NCBI GenBank assembly: GCA_028023455.1
Contig: JAQFVV010006309.1
Coordinates: 1,506,511-1,570,510 of the forward strand
DNA: 64,000 nt
Reading direction: 5' to 3'
DNA from: Epiperipatus broadwayi
Taxonomy: Eukaryota; Onychophora; Udeonychophora; Euonychophora; Peripatidae
Position 1 is the first letter of the stretch. Each line of letters begins with the position of its first letter. Under the pieces are notes generated by a model, which saw only the letters and a list, made by a program, of their open reading frames with translations, did no database searches and was not told the origin of the DNA. The position numbers and the translations under genes are program-made. Shown here in pieces: positions 1-9,413 of the stretch.

Positions 1-389
1 TTTACTGATATGTAACGATATATAAATATGTCGTTACATTAAATTGAAATAAAAACTTTTAAGTTCGCATATAAAAATAAGTGTATTAAAAAGAAAAAAA
101 ACTAAACGCTAAAATTAAAATGTTTGTTAAACGTATATATTCGCACAGATGCTAAACTTTAAAAATATTTTTTTTTAATAAATAAAAAAAGGTATTTGAA
201 TGTATTTTTTTTATAAAAAAAGATTTAAATATAAAAATCGTTTAAAAAAGAAATAACGTAAGTAAAAATAAAAACAGGTATTAATTAATTCCTGTAATCT
301 GTAAATGGAAATGATTGTTTATTAATTATCCAAAAGCTGTCTAATTAAAAAGTCAGAGAGTAAATTAGATAAGAGAATAAAGAGATTTT
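1..389. other. AT-rich leader, nothing identified
   Basis: Low-complexity A/T runs with no credible ORF, RNA gene or repeat boundary. It ends where the promoter-like stretch begins. Confidence 0.5.
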
Positions 390-396
390 AGCTTGA

Positions 397-558
397 CCAA
401 TGGAAGCACTAAGCCTTGGCTCGGACCCTAACGAAAGTGATGGATTAGTGACGTTTTGTTGATTGAATCCGTGTGGATTAATATAAAAAGGGAAATACAG
501 TTTTTTCTGACAGTTCCAGCGTTGTGTGTTTGAGAGTTGTGGTAGGACGCACATACCA
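397..558 (+). promoter_or_regulatory. Candidate Pol II promoter (CCAAT, TATA, initiator-like)
   Basis: Seen: a CCAAT motif at 397-401, TATAAAAA at 482-489, and TGACAGTTCC at about 508-517, which is 25-30 bases past the TATA box as expected for an initiator. The stretch is visibly less AT-rich than its surroundings. Just downstream is a small hairpin (GTGGTA at about 539-544 pairing with TACCAC at 553-558). No long ORF follows, so if it is real the transcript has a mainly non-coding first exon or belongs to a retroelement LTR. Nothing shows which. Confidence 0.35.
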
Positions 559-2761
559 CACTCTCTATTTAAAAAAGAAAAAGGAAAAGACTGTGATACC
601 TTGAACCAGCTATTGCCATCTCCAGAACATTATCTTCCAATGGAGGCATCGCGGGAATTAAAAACAGGAACCTGGACTCTTCTACCATAAGCTATATGAA
701 ATGAACAATTATTAAAATCAATTAAGAACTTTCGTCAAGTTTTATAAATTGATAAACAAGCCAACTTAAATGTTAAAACGGACTCTTATCTGACTTTTGT
801 AAGTTTTTAAATCAAATTAATAATGTTTAATTTTATATGTTTTCCGATTGATAAACATCATTTCCATTTTTTTTTCTTATTGTAAAGATTATTTAAATGC
901 ATGAAATTTAAGTTGTTTATAGACGCTTGCATGGATTCGTTCACGGTTAATTATATTTTGGTTTTCATATTTGATCAAAATATATAGACATTCGATAAAT
1001 AATGATACCGTACGGTATCTAAAATGTATTTATTCGGATGTCTTTTAAGTTATTGGTGACAACGCAAGTATCTTATGGTGAATACTATTGGGTTACTTAT
1101 AAATTTCCCTCTGCGATTGTCGGTATCAATAATTTTGTATTTTGATCATTTATGTTTATTTTGAAATGTTTTTGACCGTGGAATCTATGTAATCGATCTA
1201 TACCCAACATTTTTAAACAAATCTGTGCGAACGTATTTAAATGTTAAATTTAAGTCGGGCGTGAATGGCTATATGGTTTTGTAAAGTTATATTAAGGGAG
1301 GGTAATCTTAGGTTATTCATTTCGTAGTTGAATTGGTTCAATGGATTGGATATATTTGTGTAATTGTAGATGTAGTATGAGATCCGCTTCGGGCAGGATT
1401 GCATATATACGCCACACACCTTCTGTTTGCCTATGGATGGGTTTGTAAGTCGGCAGAAGACCGCAGTCCATTCCTATGGAGTTTTTTGTTTATTGTTCTA
1501 CTTGCCAACAGATGTAACATTCCTGTTGGTGGAGAGTCAATGTCTTCTCTAATTCTACTTACTGTTCAGATGTACATTCCTGACAGTATAGTATTTTGTG
1601 TTGTCGTATTTTCATGCTACATTGAATACATAAATGTATCAGATGGATTGGTGCCGGTTTGACTACGAAATTTTGGCCTAAGGTTAAATAAGGGAAAGAA
1701 TATTTTCTTTTCAAATGCAGATCTATGTAGTCTATTCATACTTGACTATCTAAATAAAATATTAAACTCATTGAAACTTAGTTAAATGTAAAATTAAAAG
1801 TTAATATAAAAATCTAAAATGTTAAACTTATTCCTCAAAATTTAAATGATTTTATATGTGCGTAAATAAATATTTTTATGTGTTAATTTTTGGCAGTGGC
1901 TTTTATTTATTGATATTTAAGATATAAATTAAGATATAGATTTTTATCTCTGCGTCTCCGCTGAGCTAGTGACTTGGGCTAACGATCAGAATATTTAAAT
2001 AAAGTGGAATCTTAACAGCGCGTATCTGCCTACTCTATAAATTTTTCTAGGTTTAAATGCCTAGATGGCGCCTTGTAGAGCAGATATTGTTTTTGCGGTT
2101 AGATTCGATCTTCACTTTCATTTCGATCGTTATAATATATATATGTTAGCAAATTTTTTTTATTAAAGATATATTTAAACAAACTAATCATTTGGCAGTT
2201 AAGAGATCTTCAATTGAAAATTTTTATTTACTATGGTCATATTTATCAGTTTTAGAGTGTGTTAATTACTGACAATTTTTTTTGTTTAATTTCTTTATTA
2301 TAATTATTAGATTATTTTCTTTCCATTCAACATTTGTTTTTGTATTTCATTTTTAATTTTCTGATATTGAACTTTAACTTGTTTATATTAATATCTGTTC
2401 AGCAAAACGTAGTTCTTTTTATATTTTATTTTTATATTTCTTTCAGTCTATCACAACATAAATTTTTAAGTCATATTCATTCTGATCTTTATGCATTTTT
2501 TTAAAATAATATTTACATATATATCCTATTTTAATTGTAATTTATAATCATTAATTTTTTCAAATCCATTATTAAGGGCCCAAAATTTCTTAACCTCTTG
2601 GTCATTTGTTGTGTATTACGAAATCCCTGAATTAGTTAGGTACATAAATATCAAATTAATAAAAGTCTATATTATTGTTAACAACAATAACAACAAAAAT
2701 ATGCATCTGTTTTTATAGTTAAAAACATTTCACAAACAGTTCACTTCTAGAATTTGTTAAC
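559..2761. other. Unassigned region, locally more complex
   Basis: No recognisable gene. Sequence complexity and GC content are higher at about 560-710, 1230-1680 and 1920-2130 than in the surrounding A/T runs, so untranslated or short coding exons are possible. An 87-codon open frame on the plus strand (1399-1662) resembles no family I know. Around 2023-2090 there is a short imperfect inverted repeat around TATCTGC / GCAGATA. None of this is enough to call a gene. Confidence 0.3.
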
Positions 2762-2892
2762 AAAGTTAAATTAAATTGTCAAGTGTTGGTGACCTAGCGG
2801 TTAGCAAGCTGCCTTCCAAGCAGCTGACCCGGGTTCGCTTCCTGGTCAATACTTTGACATATAAAAAAATATATATAAAAAGTTAAGTTAAA
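2762..2892 (+). mobile_element. tRNA-Gly-derived SINE with target-site duplication
   Basis: A tRNA-like cloverleaf lies at 2783-2853. Acceptor arms GTGTTGG and TCAATAC pair with G-U wobbles. The anticodon arm has loop CTTCCAA (anticodon TCC, glycine type), and the T arm is CCGGG / CCTGG. The B-box reads GGTTCGCTTCC, with the invariant A replaced, which argues against a working tRNA. A leader TTGTCAA precedes it and a trailer CTTTGACATA plus an A-rich tail follows; leader and trailer are complementary, so the acceptor stem can extend. Flanking direct repeats at 2762-2775 and 2879-2892 match at 13 of 14 bases, as expected for retroposition. A second copy with the same head and trailer is at 52680-52760. 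Confidence 0.75.
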
Positions 2893-3206
2893 CTTTCTTT
2901 TTTCTCTTTTTTAAATTTAATTTAAACATATAAGACTAGATTATATTTTTAATTCAAATCAAAACTTACACATAAATTTTCCACTATAATTATCTACTTT
3001 TAATGCATATTCAACTTAAGATTGTCTTTGCTTTAAATACAACAGAAAAAAGTGTGATCTTGTTATAATAATTTTATACTTTAAAATAAAATATATCATA
3101 TGAGCCTACTTATAGATTAGTGTAGTTAGAATTTTGGGCACCTGAAGAGTCTAAATTGCAATTAAAACTTGCATTATGAGAAATCAATCTGGTTATTTGA
3201 AGTTAA

Positions 3207-3343
3207 ATCATGATTAACAATTTTTTTTTTAAGTGTCATAGCATCAGCCAGGAAGCAAATCTGCTAACCTGGGACAACTGCCTGTAAAGCAGCTGTCGCT
3301 GACCTCTCGACCACCAATGCTTGACATCATGATTAACAATTTT
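3207..3343 (-). mobile_element. tRNA-like SINE, minus strand, with 18-bp TSD
   Basis: Read on the minus strand: leader GTCAA, tRNA-like head starting GCATTGGTGGTCGAGAGG, anticodon-type arm GCTGC-TTTACAG-GCAGT, a degenerate B-box region, then CTGATGCTATGACAC and an A-tail (the T run at 3221-3230). The element is bracketed by a perfect 18-bp direct repeat (ATCATGATTAACAATTTT) at 3207-3224 and 3326-3343. This is direct evidence of target-primed retroposition and makes it one of the best-delimited elements here. The head matches the copy at 56952-57058. Confidence 0.85.
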
Positions 3344-3765
3344 AAACTTTAAATCTGCATTAAAGAATGCTAATATTCTCTCAAATTTCTTACACATATA
3401 TTGTGACAGAATGGGTTCGAACCCAGTCACAAATAAAATTATTTAATCAGTAAACATGTAGATGTAGATATATATAATATTTAATTTGTTTTATTACGTG
3501 GTGGTGGTTATAAATACATAAATGCGGGGGGAGGGACTCTGTCATTTTTTAAATGATATATATGTGCATGTGACAAATGCATGTATGAATGAATTAAGTA
3601 GTGAAAAGAGAGAAATGAGATTTTGTTTCACGCTATAAAAACTAGAGGTTTCCAGCAGAATGAGATTCTATTTTCTGTTATAATACAATAGAAGTTACGA
3701 CACGAGTATTCACACGTCTAACAGATCTGGTTAGTTCACATTAAAAATTGAAAGTGAGATAAGAA

Positions 3766-3801
3766 AGAAGCTTCTAGAACAAATGGAGGGGTCTATAAAA
3801 G
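3766..3801 (+). promoter_or_regulatory. Heat-shock element plus TATA box
   Basis: Seen: AGAAG-CTTCT-AGAAC at 3766-3780, three perfectly alternating nGAAn/nTTCn pentamers, the consensus binding site of heat-shock factor trimers. TATAAAAG follows at 3794-3801, 13 bases downstream, a spacing like that of animal Hsp promoters. A start site would be expected near 3825. The predicted leader runs to an ATG at about 3886 that encodes only nine codons before a stop, though a GGTAAG splice-donor-like sequence overlaps the end of that frame, so a short coding exon joined to a distant exon is possible. No chaperone coding sequence is visible. A retroelement or non-coding transcript using a heat-shock promoter is the alternative. 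Confidence 0.6.
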
Positions 3802-4019
3802 CGAGCCACCCAGAATGCATAGGATTTTTTTCCGGTGGAGCTACAACAGTGAACACCTAAACGGTTTTAGTATTAAACTTATATAATGGCGATTTCAAAA
3901 GAAATGTCGGGGTAAGAAAAGCTGCATCGGATTCAAACCCCTGATCCCAACCTGCTGCAGCTGCCTCAACTACTAAAACCATGATGTCTTGAAACAACAT
4001 AATTCCTGTGTGGAATCAA

Positions 4020-4112
4020 ATGAACCTCATTGGCCAATTGACAGGAATTTCAAATCGTTACCTTGAATTGCCTAATTTACCTGTGGAACAGAACTCTGTA
4101 ATAGATAGATAA
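4020..4112 (+). other. Possible small ORF (30 codons) downstream of heat-shock-type promoter
   Basis: An ATG at 4020 opens a 30-codon frame ending with TAA at 4110-4112, in a stretch (about 3880-4150) clearly less AT-rich than its surroundings. The peptide has mixed, protein-like composition (several Leu, Asn and Pro, no runs), but I recognise no family. It lies about 200 bases downstream of the predicted heat-shock start site, and a CAGGTAATA donor-like site follows at about 4141. It could be a coding exon, an upstream ORF, or chance. Confidence 0.2.
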
Positions 4113-5089
4113 ATCTGCTTTTACTACTTCCCGGAAGAGTCAGGTAATAAACTTTAATCAATGATTTTATTTTGCTTTGTGAAAAGGAAATTCTTTGTTT
4201 TTTTTCTTACTATCATAAGTGGAGGTGACGCGTGAACTAATTAATAAGGTTTCCTTAAAGCCTCGTTCCATTGCGGACATTATCAAGTAATCAGTATCGG
4301 AAATCATGTGATACAAACTTTTTCGTAGTATCGACTTTCACTACTTGAGTTGCATATGAGAGATTTATTACGGAAAGAATGACATATGTGTGCAATTGAA
4401 AAATGACAGTAATAAATACATTTTTTTTTATAATATTAAATAAATATACAAAGAAGTAGAGTGGAATTAGTTATTTATTTATAGATCCAGTTATCTAGTT
4501 GTTATTATTTTTTTTTTATGTTAAAAAAAAAAAAGAAAGAAATCTTAACCCCATTCGTAGCTACTCTCGGCTGTGACACCACCCAACCATGAGATTGAGC
4601 TAGCTGATGGCCAAAACCTCTCTCACATTACGTAAATAGTATTCTTATTGGTAATATATCCACTTCACGTAATTCTTATTTTCGTATAGGATTGGCACTT
4701 GGTGTCCTTTGGATGACCATAAATACGTGTTGGGGATATATTACAGTTGTGAGAATAAATCCATAAGTTTGGAATAATAATATTTTGGGTCAAAATTACA
4801 TAATTAAATAAAAATACATAGGCGTGTATAGTGATACATCATATATACATATTCGGTGGAGTACGCCTGTCTAATGATAGGTAATGGGTTTTGTTAAAAT
4901 ATATTAGATTGAAACTCTGCTATTATTATATATAATATAAAGACACTATTACAAAAGTGTTTTCACAACATAATATCTATTTATATAAGTTTGAGTTTAA
5001 TAAAATAGAAAATTTGGAAATTTATATTTTTTGATGTGATGAATACTAGTTTCAGTAAAATTGATATATATATGGAAAAGCAGAGTGTG
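4113..5089. other. Unassigned region
   Basis: Mixed sequence with a moderately complex stretch at about 4558-4760 and A/T-rich sequence elsewhere. No gene or repeat identified. Confidence 0.3.
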
Positions 5090-5099
5090 TTAAAATAAA

Positions 5100-5430
5100 T
5101 AATAAGAATGAATAAGTTAGAAATAATAAAAAAATGGGTGTCATTACCACATATACTGAGTATTGGAAATAAAATTGGAATATTAGAGAAATTCAATGTG
5201 AACTTAAGAGCACCTATGAATTTGAACTGTTCAGTCAATAATACAAAAGATAAAGTAGATAAGTTGGATCAATCTAATGCCATATATATTGCACAGTAAA
5301 TCCATTTAATTGGCCCATATGCATGTTATGAGGAAACTAAGATAACTTAAGAACAGGATTGATGCAGCATTTGCTTATGTATAGAAAAGCTAAAATTAAC
5401 TTTACAAATGCTTTAATATTTTATAACTAT
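5100..5430 (+). pseudogene. Penelope-like element remnant (RT-GIY-YIG linker and endonuclease)
   Basis: A 63-codon open frame (5108-5299) resembles the segment between the reverse-transcriptase thumb and the GIY-YIG nuclease of Penelope-like elements: a KKWVSLPHI stretch, a KIGILEKFNV stretch, then DKVDKLDQS followed by a decayed GIY motif (NAIYIAQ). After the stop at 5297-5299, a shifted frame continues with YEETKIT, QHLLMYRKAKINF and related residues, which matches the family pattern of YIGET, an Arg-containing helix and a basic stretch. The catalytic Tyr/Gly of YIG and the helix Arg are altered, so it is dead. The assignment rests on remembered family patterns, not a search. Confidence 0.65.
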
Positions 5431-5773
5431 GAAAAAAGTATGGACTTGGATTTGGTCTTGGTGTTTTTAAGATAGTTTGTGAAGGAAGAAATAACAAAAA
5501 GAGAAAAATCAAAAAAGTGCAATTTATTGCACAAAATAAACACATTTTTAAATGTTAACAGTGAAATGTAACATTGATAACCATGATTATGACACCAAAA
5601 CATTAAAAGTATATGTGGTTGTTTAATATTAAAAAGTATACACTCTGTTATAGTGTTCTTTTGTATATTCTTACAATTTTATCTGTGCATTTTTGTAATT
5701 AAATAATTTAGCAATACAGTATATATTTGAAATACAGGCACTCTTCACATACCTGGAACCTAATTGTAAATAT

Positions 5774-6025
5774 AGGGGATTTGAAACCCAGACTTTCAAG
5801 CATCCTTCAATTATCCATACTATCTCATACCACTGATACACATGATCAATATATGTGTGGGAGATGATAATCTGGACCAATTGATGAGTGCTGGTTTAGC
5901 ATGAAATATGTATACTGGTGATTAGTTATCTTTTCTACATGTATGTGGTCATGTGTATCAGTAGTATGAGGTAGTATGGATAGTTGAAAGTTGCTGGAAA
6001 GTCTGAGTTCAAATCTCTTATATTT
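5774..6025. repeat. Foldback repeat with B-box-like ends (family P, copy 1)
   Basis: The left arm begins GGGGATTTGAAACCCAGACT near 5776. The right arm ends with AAGTCTGAGTTCAAATCTC near 6019, and about 80 bases pair imperfectly. Shared arm text includes CCATACTATCTCATACCACT and its complement. The loop carries ATGATAATCTGGACCAATTG and GATGAGTGCTGGTTTAGCAT, which recur in other copies at 8.4, 32.5 and 63.4 kb. Each end resembles a tRNA B-box with the downstream CCC, so an inverted dimer of a tRNA 3'-half-derived SINE is a reasonable interpretation. Confidence 0.6.
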
Positions 6026-6263
6026 TAATACAGTATATGTAAGTTGAAATTTTGCATTTTTTTTTGCCCTAATTATTTTTTTAATATTTATAAAAGTTTG
6101 TTATCACTAAGAAAATAAATAAATTTTAGTCAATGAAAATAAAGATTATTTTTAGAATATAAAATTAGTCTACAACCTGCGTCATTTATGGACAGCACCA
6201 ATAACAATTAATTAGATATAGATATTTAGCTAATAATATGATTAAATTGTAAATAAAAACAAG

Positions 6264-6370
6264 ATTTTTTTTTATATGTCATAGCATTGACCGGGAGGCG
6301 AACCCACAACCGTCTTCAACCAACTACTTGCTTGCAAGGTAGCTGCGATGACCTCTCGGCTAATGTCAAC
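6264..6370 (-). mobile_element. tRNA-like SINE with class II-like head, minus strand
   Basis: On the minus strand: TTAGCCGAGAGG (A-box-like), TTGCAAGCAAG in the anticodon region, a long variable-arm-like segment TAGTTGGTTGAAGACGG, then TTGTGGGTTCGCCTCCCGG (B-box) and the trailer CAATGCTATGACATATAAAA with an A-tail (T run at 6265-6273). The layout resembles a leucine/serine-type tRNA with an enlarged variable arm. Related heads occur at 15171 and 57514. No convincing target duplication was found here. Confidence 0.7.
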
Positions 6371-6842
6371 AATTGTTTATTAAAATTAAAAATTAGTAAA
6401 AAAAAAAACCCTTTTTTTAAATTCATGTTTCTAAAGAATTTAAATAGATTTAGAAAAATGTGATAGTCTTTTAAAATGTTGTTTATAATTGATTTCACAT
6501 TTTCTTTTTTTAGTAATAAAAAAAATAATGTTTATATATAAATAAAAGGTCAAAGAACTTTTAAATAATTCAGCAGGGCAGATTTCTTTAACAGCTCTTT
6601 ATAGAAAAATGAAGGAAAAATAATTATTTACCAGATTTTCTACTGTTAGGTGGTAAGGATTTGAGAGATTTTTCATTCTTTTTTCTCAAAATATGATTTA
6701 TTAACATAATATTAATCTTTGAATTTACACGTTATATGTAGTGATATACAAGATTCAAACTATGATTTACAATGCAGAACTTGATTTACCGAGTGAACAG
6801 AAAAACTTTGAATTGTATATGCATATATCTTGTCATTCATAG

Positions 6843-7545
6843 CTTCTCTCAGTTTACTAAGCAACCCCTGACCTTATTGGCAACTAGATAGATCACAGCT
6901 ACTAAGAATCACGTCATGCCCACCATCCAGAAGACGAGAAAGTGAAAACCCATACTAATCCCTGCAGCACCCACATCCCAGACTCCCCTGCTAAGGACTA
7001 GGAACCAGGCTTTGGGGTATTTTCAAAGCTCAGACTCTCTCATCCAATGCCCTTACTAATCCCCACAGTACCTAGATTTCCTCCAAAACCCAGGTTTGGA
7101 GACCATCCAAGCGCCAGACCCTGCCATCCAGATGGCAGAAATGAGTGACACAGCAGCCCCGATTTGAAGTTTAAACCATAGTAGAACTCTCTGGCCTGAG
7201 TCACCCAAGCATGAGATTCTCTCATCCTCACAGCCAAAACAAGAAATGCTGCAGCACTACTCAAAAATGTAAATCTTATACGCTTACATCATATGCCATC
7301 TACAGATTATCACAGTCTAATAACCAACCTATGAATCACATAGAGAACAAAGAGATTAAAACCACAATGCATCACGTCATCTCCACTGCCCCAAAGATGA
7401 GAAAGATGAAACCTGTACTAATCCCCATAGCACTCACATCCCAGCCCCTCCCCTTAAGAACCAGAGTTCAGGCCCAAGACTTTTCTTGTGATAAAAGTAA
7501 ATACCCACTATCCAACCAATATTGGATGGTCAATTGATTCGATAT
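6843..7545. repeat. GC-richer block with diverged internal repeats
   Basis: This roughly 700-base block stands out by its C and G content. A 30-base phrase containing TACTAATCCC recurs at about 6952, 7053 and 7413. The longer context (CACGTCAT ... GAGAAAG ... CACATCCCAG) is shared by 6909-7015 and 7370-7480. The spacing is irregular, so it is not a simple tandem array. Open frames on both strands (74 and 108 codons) look like by-products of the composition. Identity unknown: it could be a fragment of a complex repeat family. Confidence 0.45.
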
Positions 7546-8364
7546 GGATCAATAACCTAAATAAAAATGTATAAGTCTGGAATTGGAAACAATCTTCAAG
7601 TTCTATTCAATCCAGATAATCTTGAGATGGAAGTCTTTATTAACTAATTTATGAGGTTTTTCATACGTTTATTTGCATATAGTACATAACATTGGAAGAA
7701 CCTCGATTTTTTTTTCTTTTTACTTTATTCAATTAGATTTTTGAAAAAAAAAGAAGAAAGAAACATTTACTTTTTTCCCTTTTATTAAAATATCAGCAGA
7801 TAGAAATTTAAATTATTTTTTATTCAGCTAACAACTTTTATCGATATTTTTTACTTTTTTTATAATTAAAAAAAAATCTGTTTTTTAAAGCCGATTATTT
7901 TTCAATTTAATCTTTTTTAAAAAAGAAAATGATAGTGAAATTAATTAAAAGTATAAATGCTTCATTGTTTCAGGTAAAAGATATTTTAATCAATTTTTGT
8001 AAGCACTATTGTGTGTTGTCTGTTTAACATTAAGTTTGAGGATTCAAAATTTTGGTAATAACTTATTATCTAGCTTTAAAGCATAATTTATAAATATCAA
8101 TTAGCCATCGAATATTGCTTTCTTTCCTATAATATATTGTATTGTAATTAGTTGATAGCGATAAAGAATGAACTTTTTAAGAAGAAAAATTAGAAAAAGG
8201 TGTCCAGATTATATCCTCTTTATTAAAGAGTGAAATAACAATCGAATGTCATAAGCCAAATACATTGGCAAATGTTCATTTTAAACGTATAATATTTTAT
8301 ATATTTTTAATTATTTCATAAGAATTACATAGTTTAATTGTAGATATAATAAACATCTCCACAC
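7546..8364. other. AT-rich region, nothing identified
   Basis: Poly-A/T runs (for example 7741-7760 and 7866-7930) with no ORF or repeat boundary I can support. Confidence 0.4.
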
Positions 8365-8512
8365 TTCACCATTCTTTTTAACTACATATCAATAAAGATA
8401 TAATAAAAGACAAATGATCCTCAAGATGCATTTCATGCTGAACCAGCACTCATCAGTTGGCACAGGTCACAATCTCTCATATACATCTTTATTATATGCA
8501 AAGTATTTATCT
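8365..8512 (-). repeat. Foldback family P fragment (copy 2)
   Basis: TTTCATGCTGAACCAGCACT and CATCAGTTGG are the complement of the loop in the copy at 5.8 kb and closely match the copy at 32.5 kb. Terminal B-box-like ends are not visible. The hAT-like element begins directly after it. Confidence 0.5.
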
Positions 8513-9413
8513 CAGTGGTCTTCAACCTTTTCACACCTGTGGACCAGCAAAAGTAAGGATAAGATTTCGCGGACCAGCAGAAGTTTACAGATAAATTTTT
8601 ATTTGGGGGGGGGGGGTAAGGTTGAGAAATACGTTGTCATCACTGAGACAAAAGATAGACACCAACGTTATTTTTTGTTTGTTTTTATTTTTTAAAAAAG
8701 GTAACAGAAATTGGTTTTAAAAATAAAAGTTTTAGTATTTTAATGGTATAGAAATAAAGCCAAAAAAATATTGCCTTATAGGCCAAAAAAAAAGTGGGCA
8801 TATTTTTAAACAAAAAAAAAAGAAAACGAAACTTGAAAAAGTCAAAAGTTTTGATCTTACTTTATTTTGGGGTGGTGGGAGTGTATTGAGAAATACTTTG
8901 TAAAAGTTGGAAACAGAACTTATTTTTTGGTTTTTATTTTTAAAAAAAGATAATAAAAATTGATTTCCAAAATAAAAAGTTAAAGCAAAAAAAAAAAAAA
9001 TCGCCTTAGAGCCAAAAAAAAAACACTAAAAATGAAATATTAAAAGAGAGAGTAGAAAAAATTTAAGAGATCAAAAAAAGTCACATTACATTTTATTGTT
9101 TTAACAACGCTGATAAGCAGCCGTGATTGGCTATCAAAAGACAACCGGAGTTTGTGTAATAAAAAACTTTTTCTACCCCCCCCCCCATAAACATCTGTGA
9201 TAAATAGAAAAACAAATTAATTTATATATGATTGATTAGATTTTGTTTTTGTTCCGTTTCTTTTTTTTTAATAAATGTGATGAAAAAATAAATAAAAATT
9301 ATTCATAGTAATTAAAAGTTTAAAATCTTATTATTTTATTATTATAAACTTTCTTGCCAGTCTAGCTGCGGACCGACAAAAATCTTCTGCAGCCCAGTGG
9401 TTGAAGACCACTG
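8513..9413. mobile_element. Non-autonomous hAT-like element
   Basis: Terminal inverted repeats CAGTGGTCTTCAACC (8513-8527) and its exact complement (9399-9413) have the CAGTGGT start seen in many hAT superfamily elements. A GCGGACC-type motif follows each end region. Just inside the ends, ACAGAT-(A/T)-G-run on the left (G run near 8607-8617) faces a C-run and ATCTGT on the right (C run near 9177-9187), a subterminal inverted repeat. No transposase frame remains inside, only A-rich sequence. The only flanking duplication is ATCT on both sides, shorter than the usual 8 bp, so the superfamily call is by the ends. Confidence 0.6.

Noticed and set aside
1399-1662. 87-codon plus-strand frame as a host gene
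   Set aside because: Only composition supports it; no family motif, and no convincing splice sites or start context.
2783-2853. Functional tRNA-Gly gene
   Set aside because: The B-box lacks the conserved A, a trailer and A-tail follow directly, direct repeats flank it and a second copy has the same trailer: a SINE, not a gene.
3600-3680. A second heat-shock element cluster upstream (GGTTTCCAGCAGAATG...)
   Set aside because: The TTC and GAA triplets are not spaced in multiples of five, so they do not make a valid element.
7040-7537. 74- and 108-codon frames on opposite strands
   Set aside because: They lie in the GC-richer repeat block where stops are rarer by composition, and they contradict each other.
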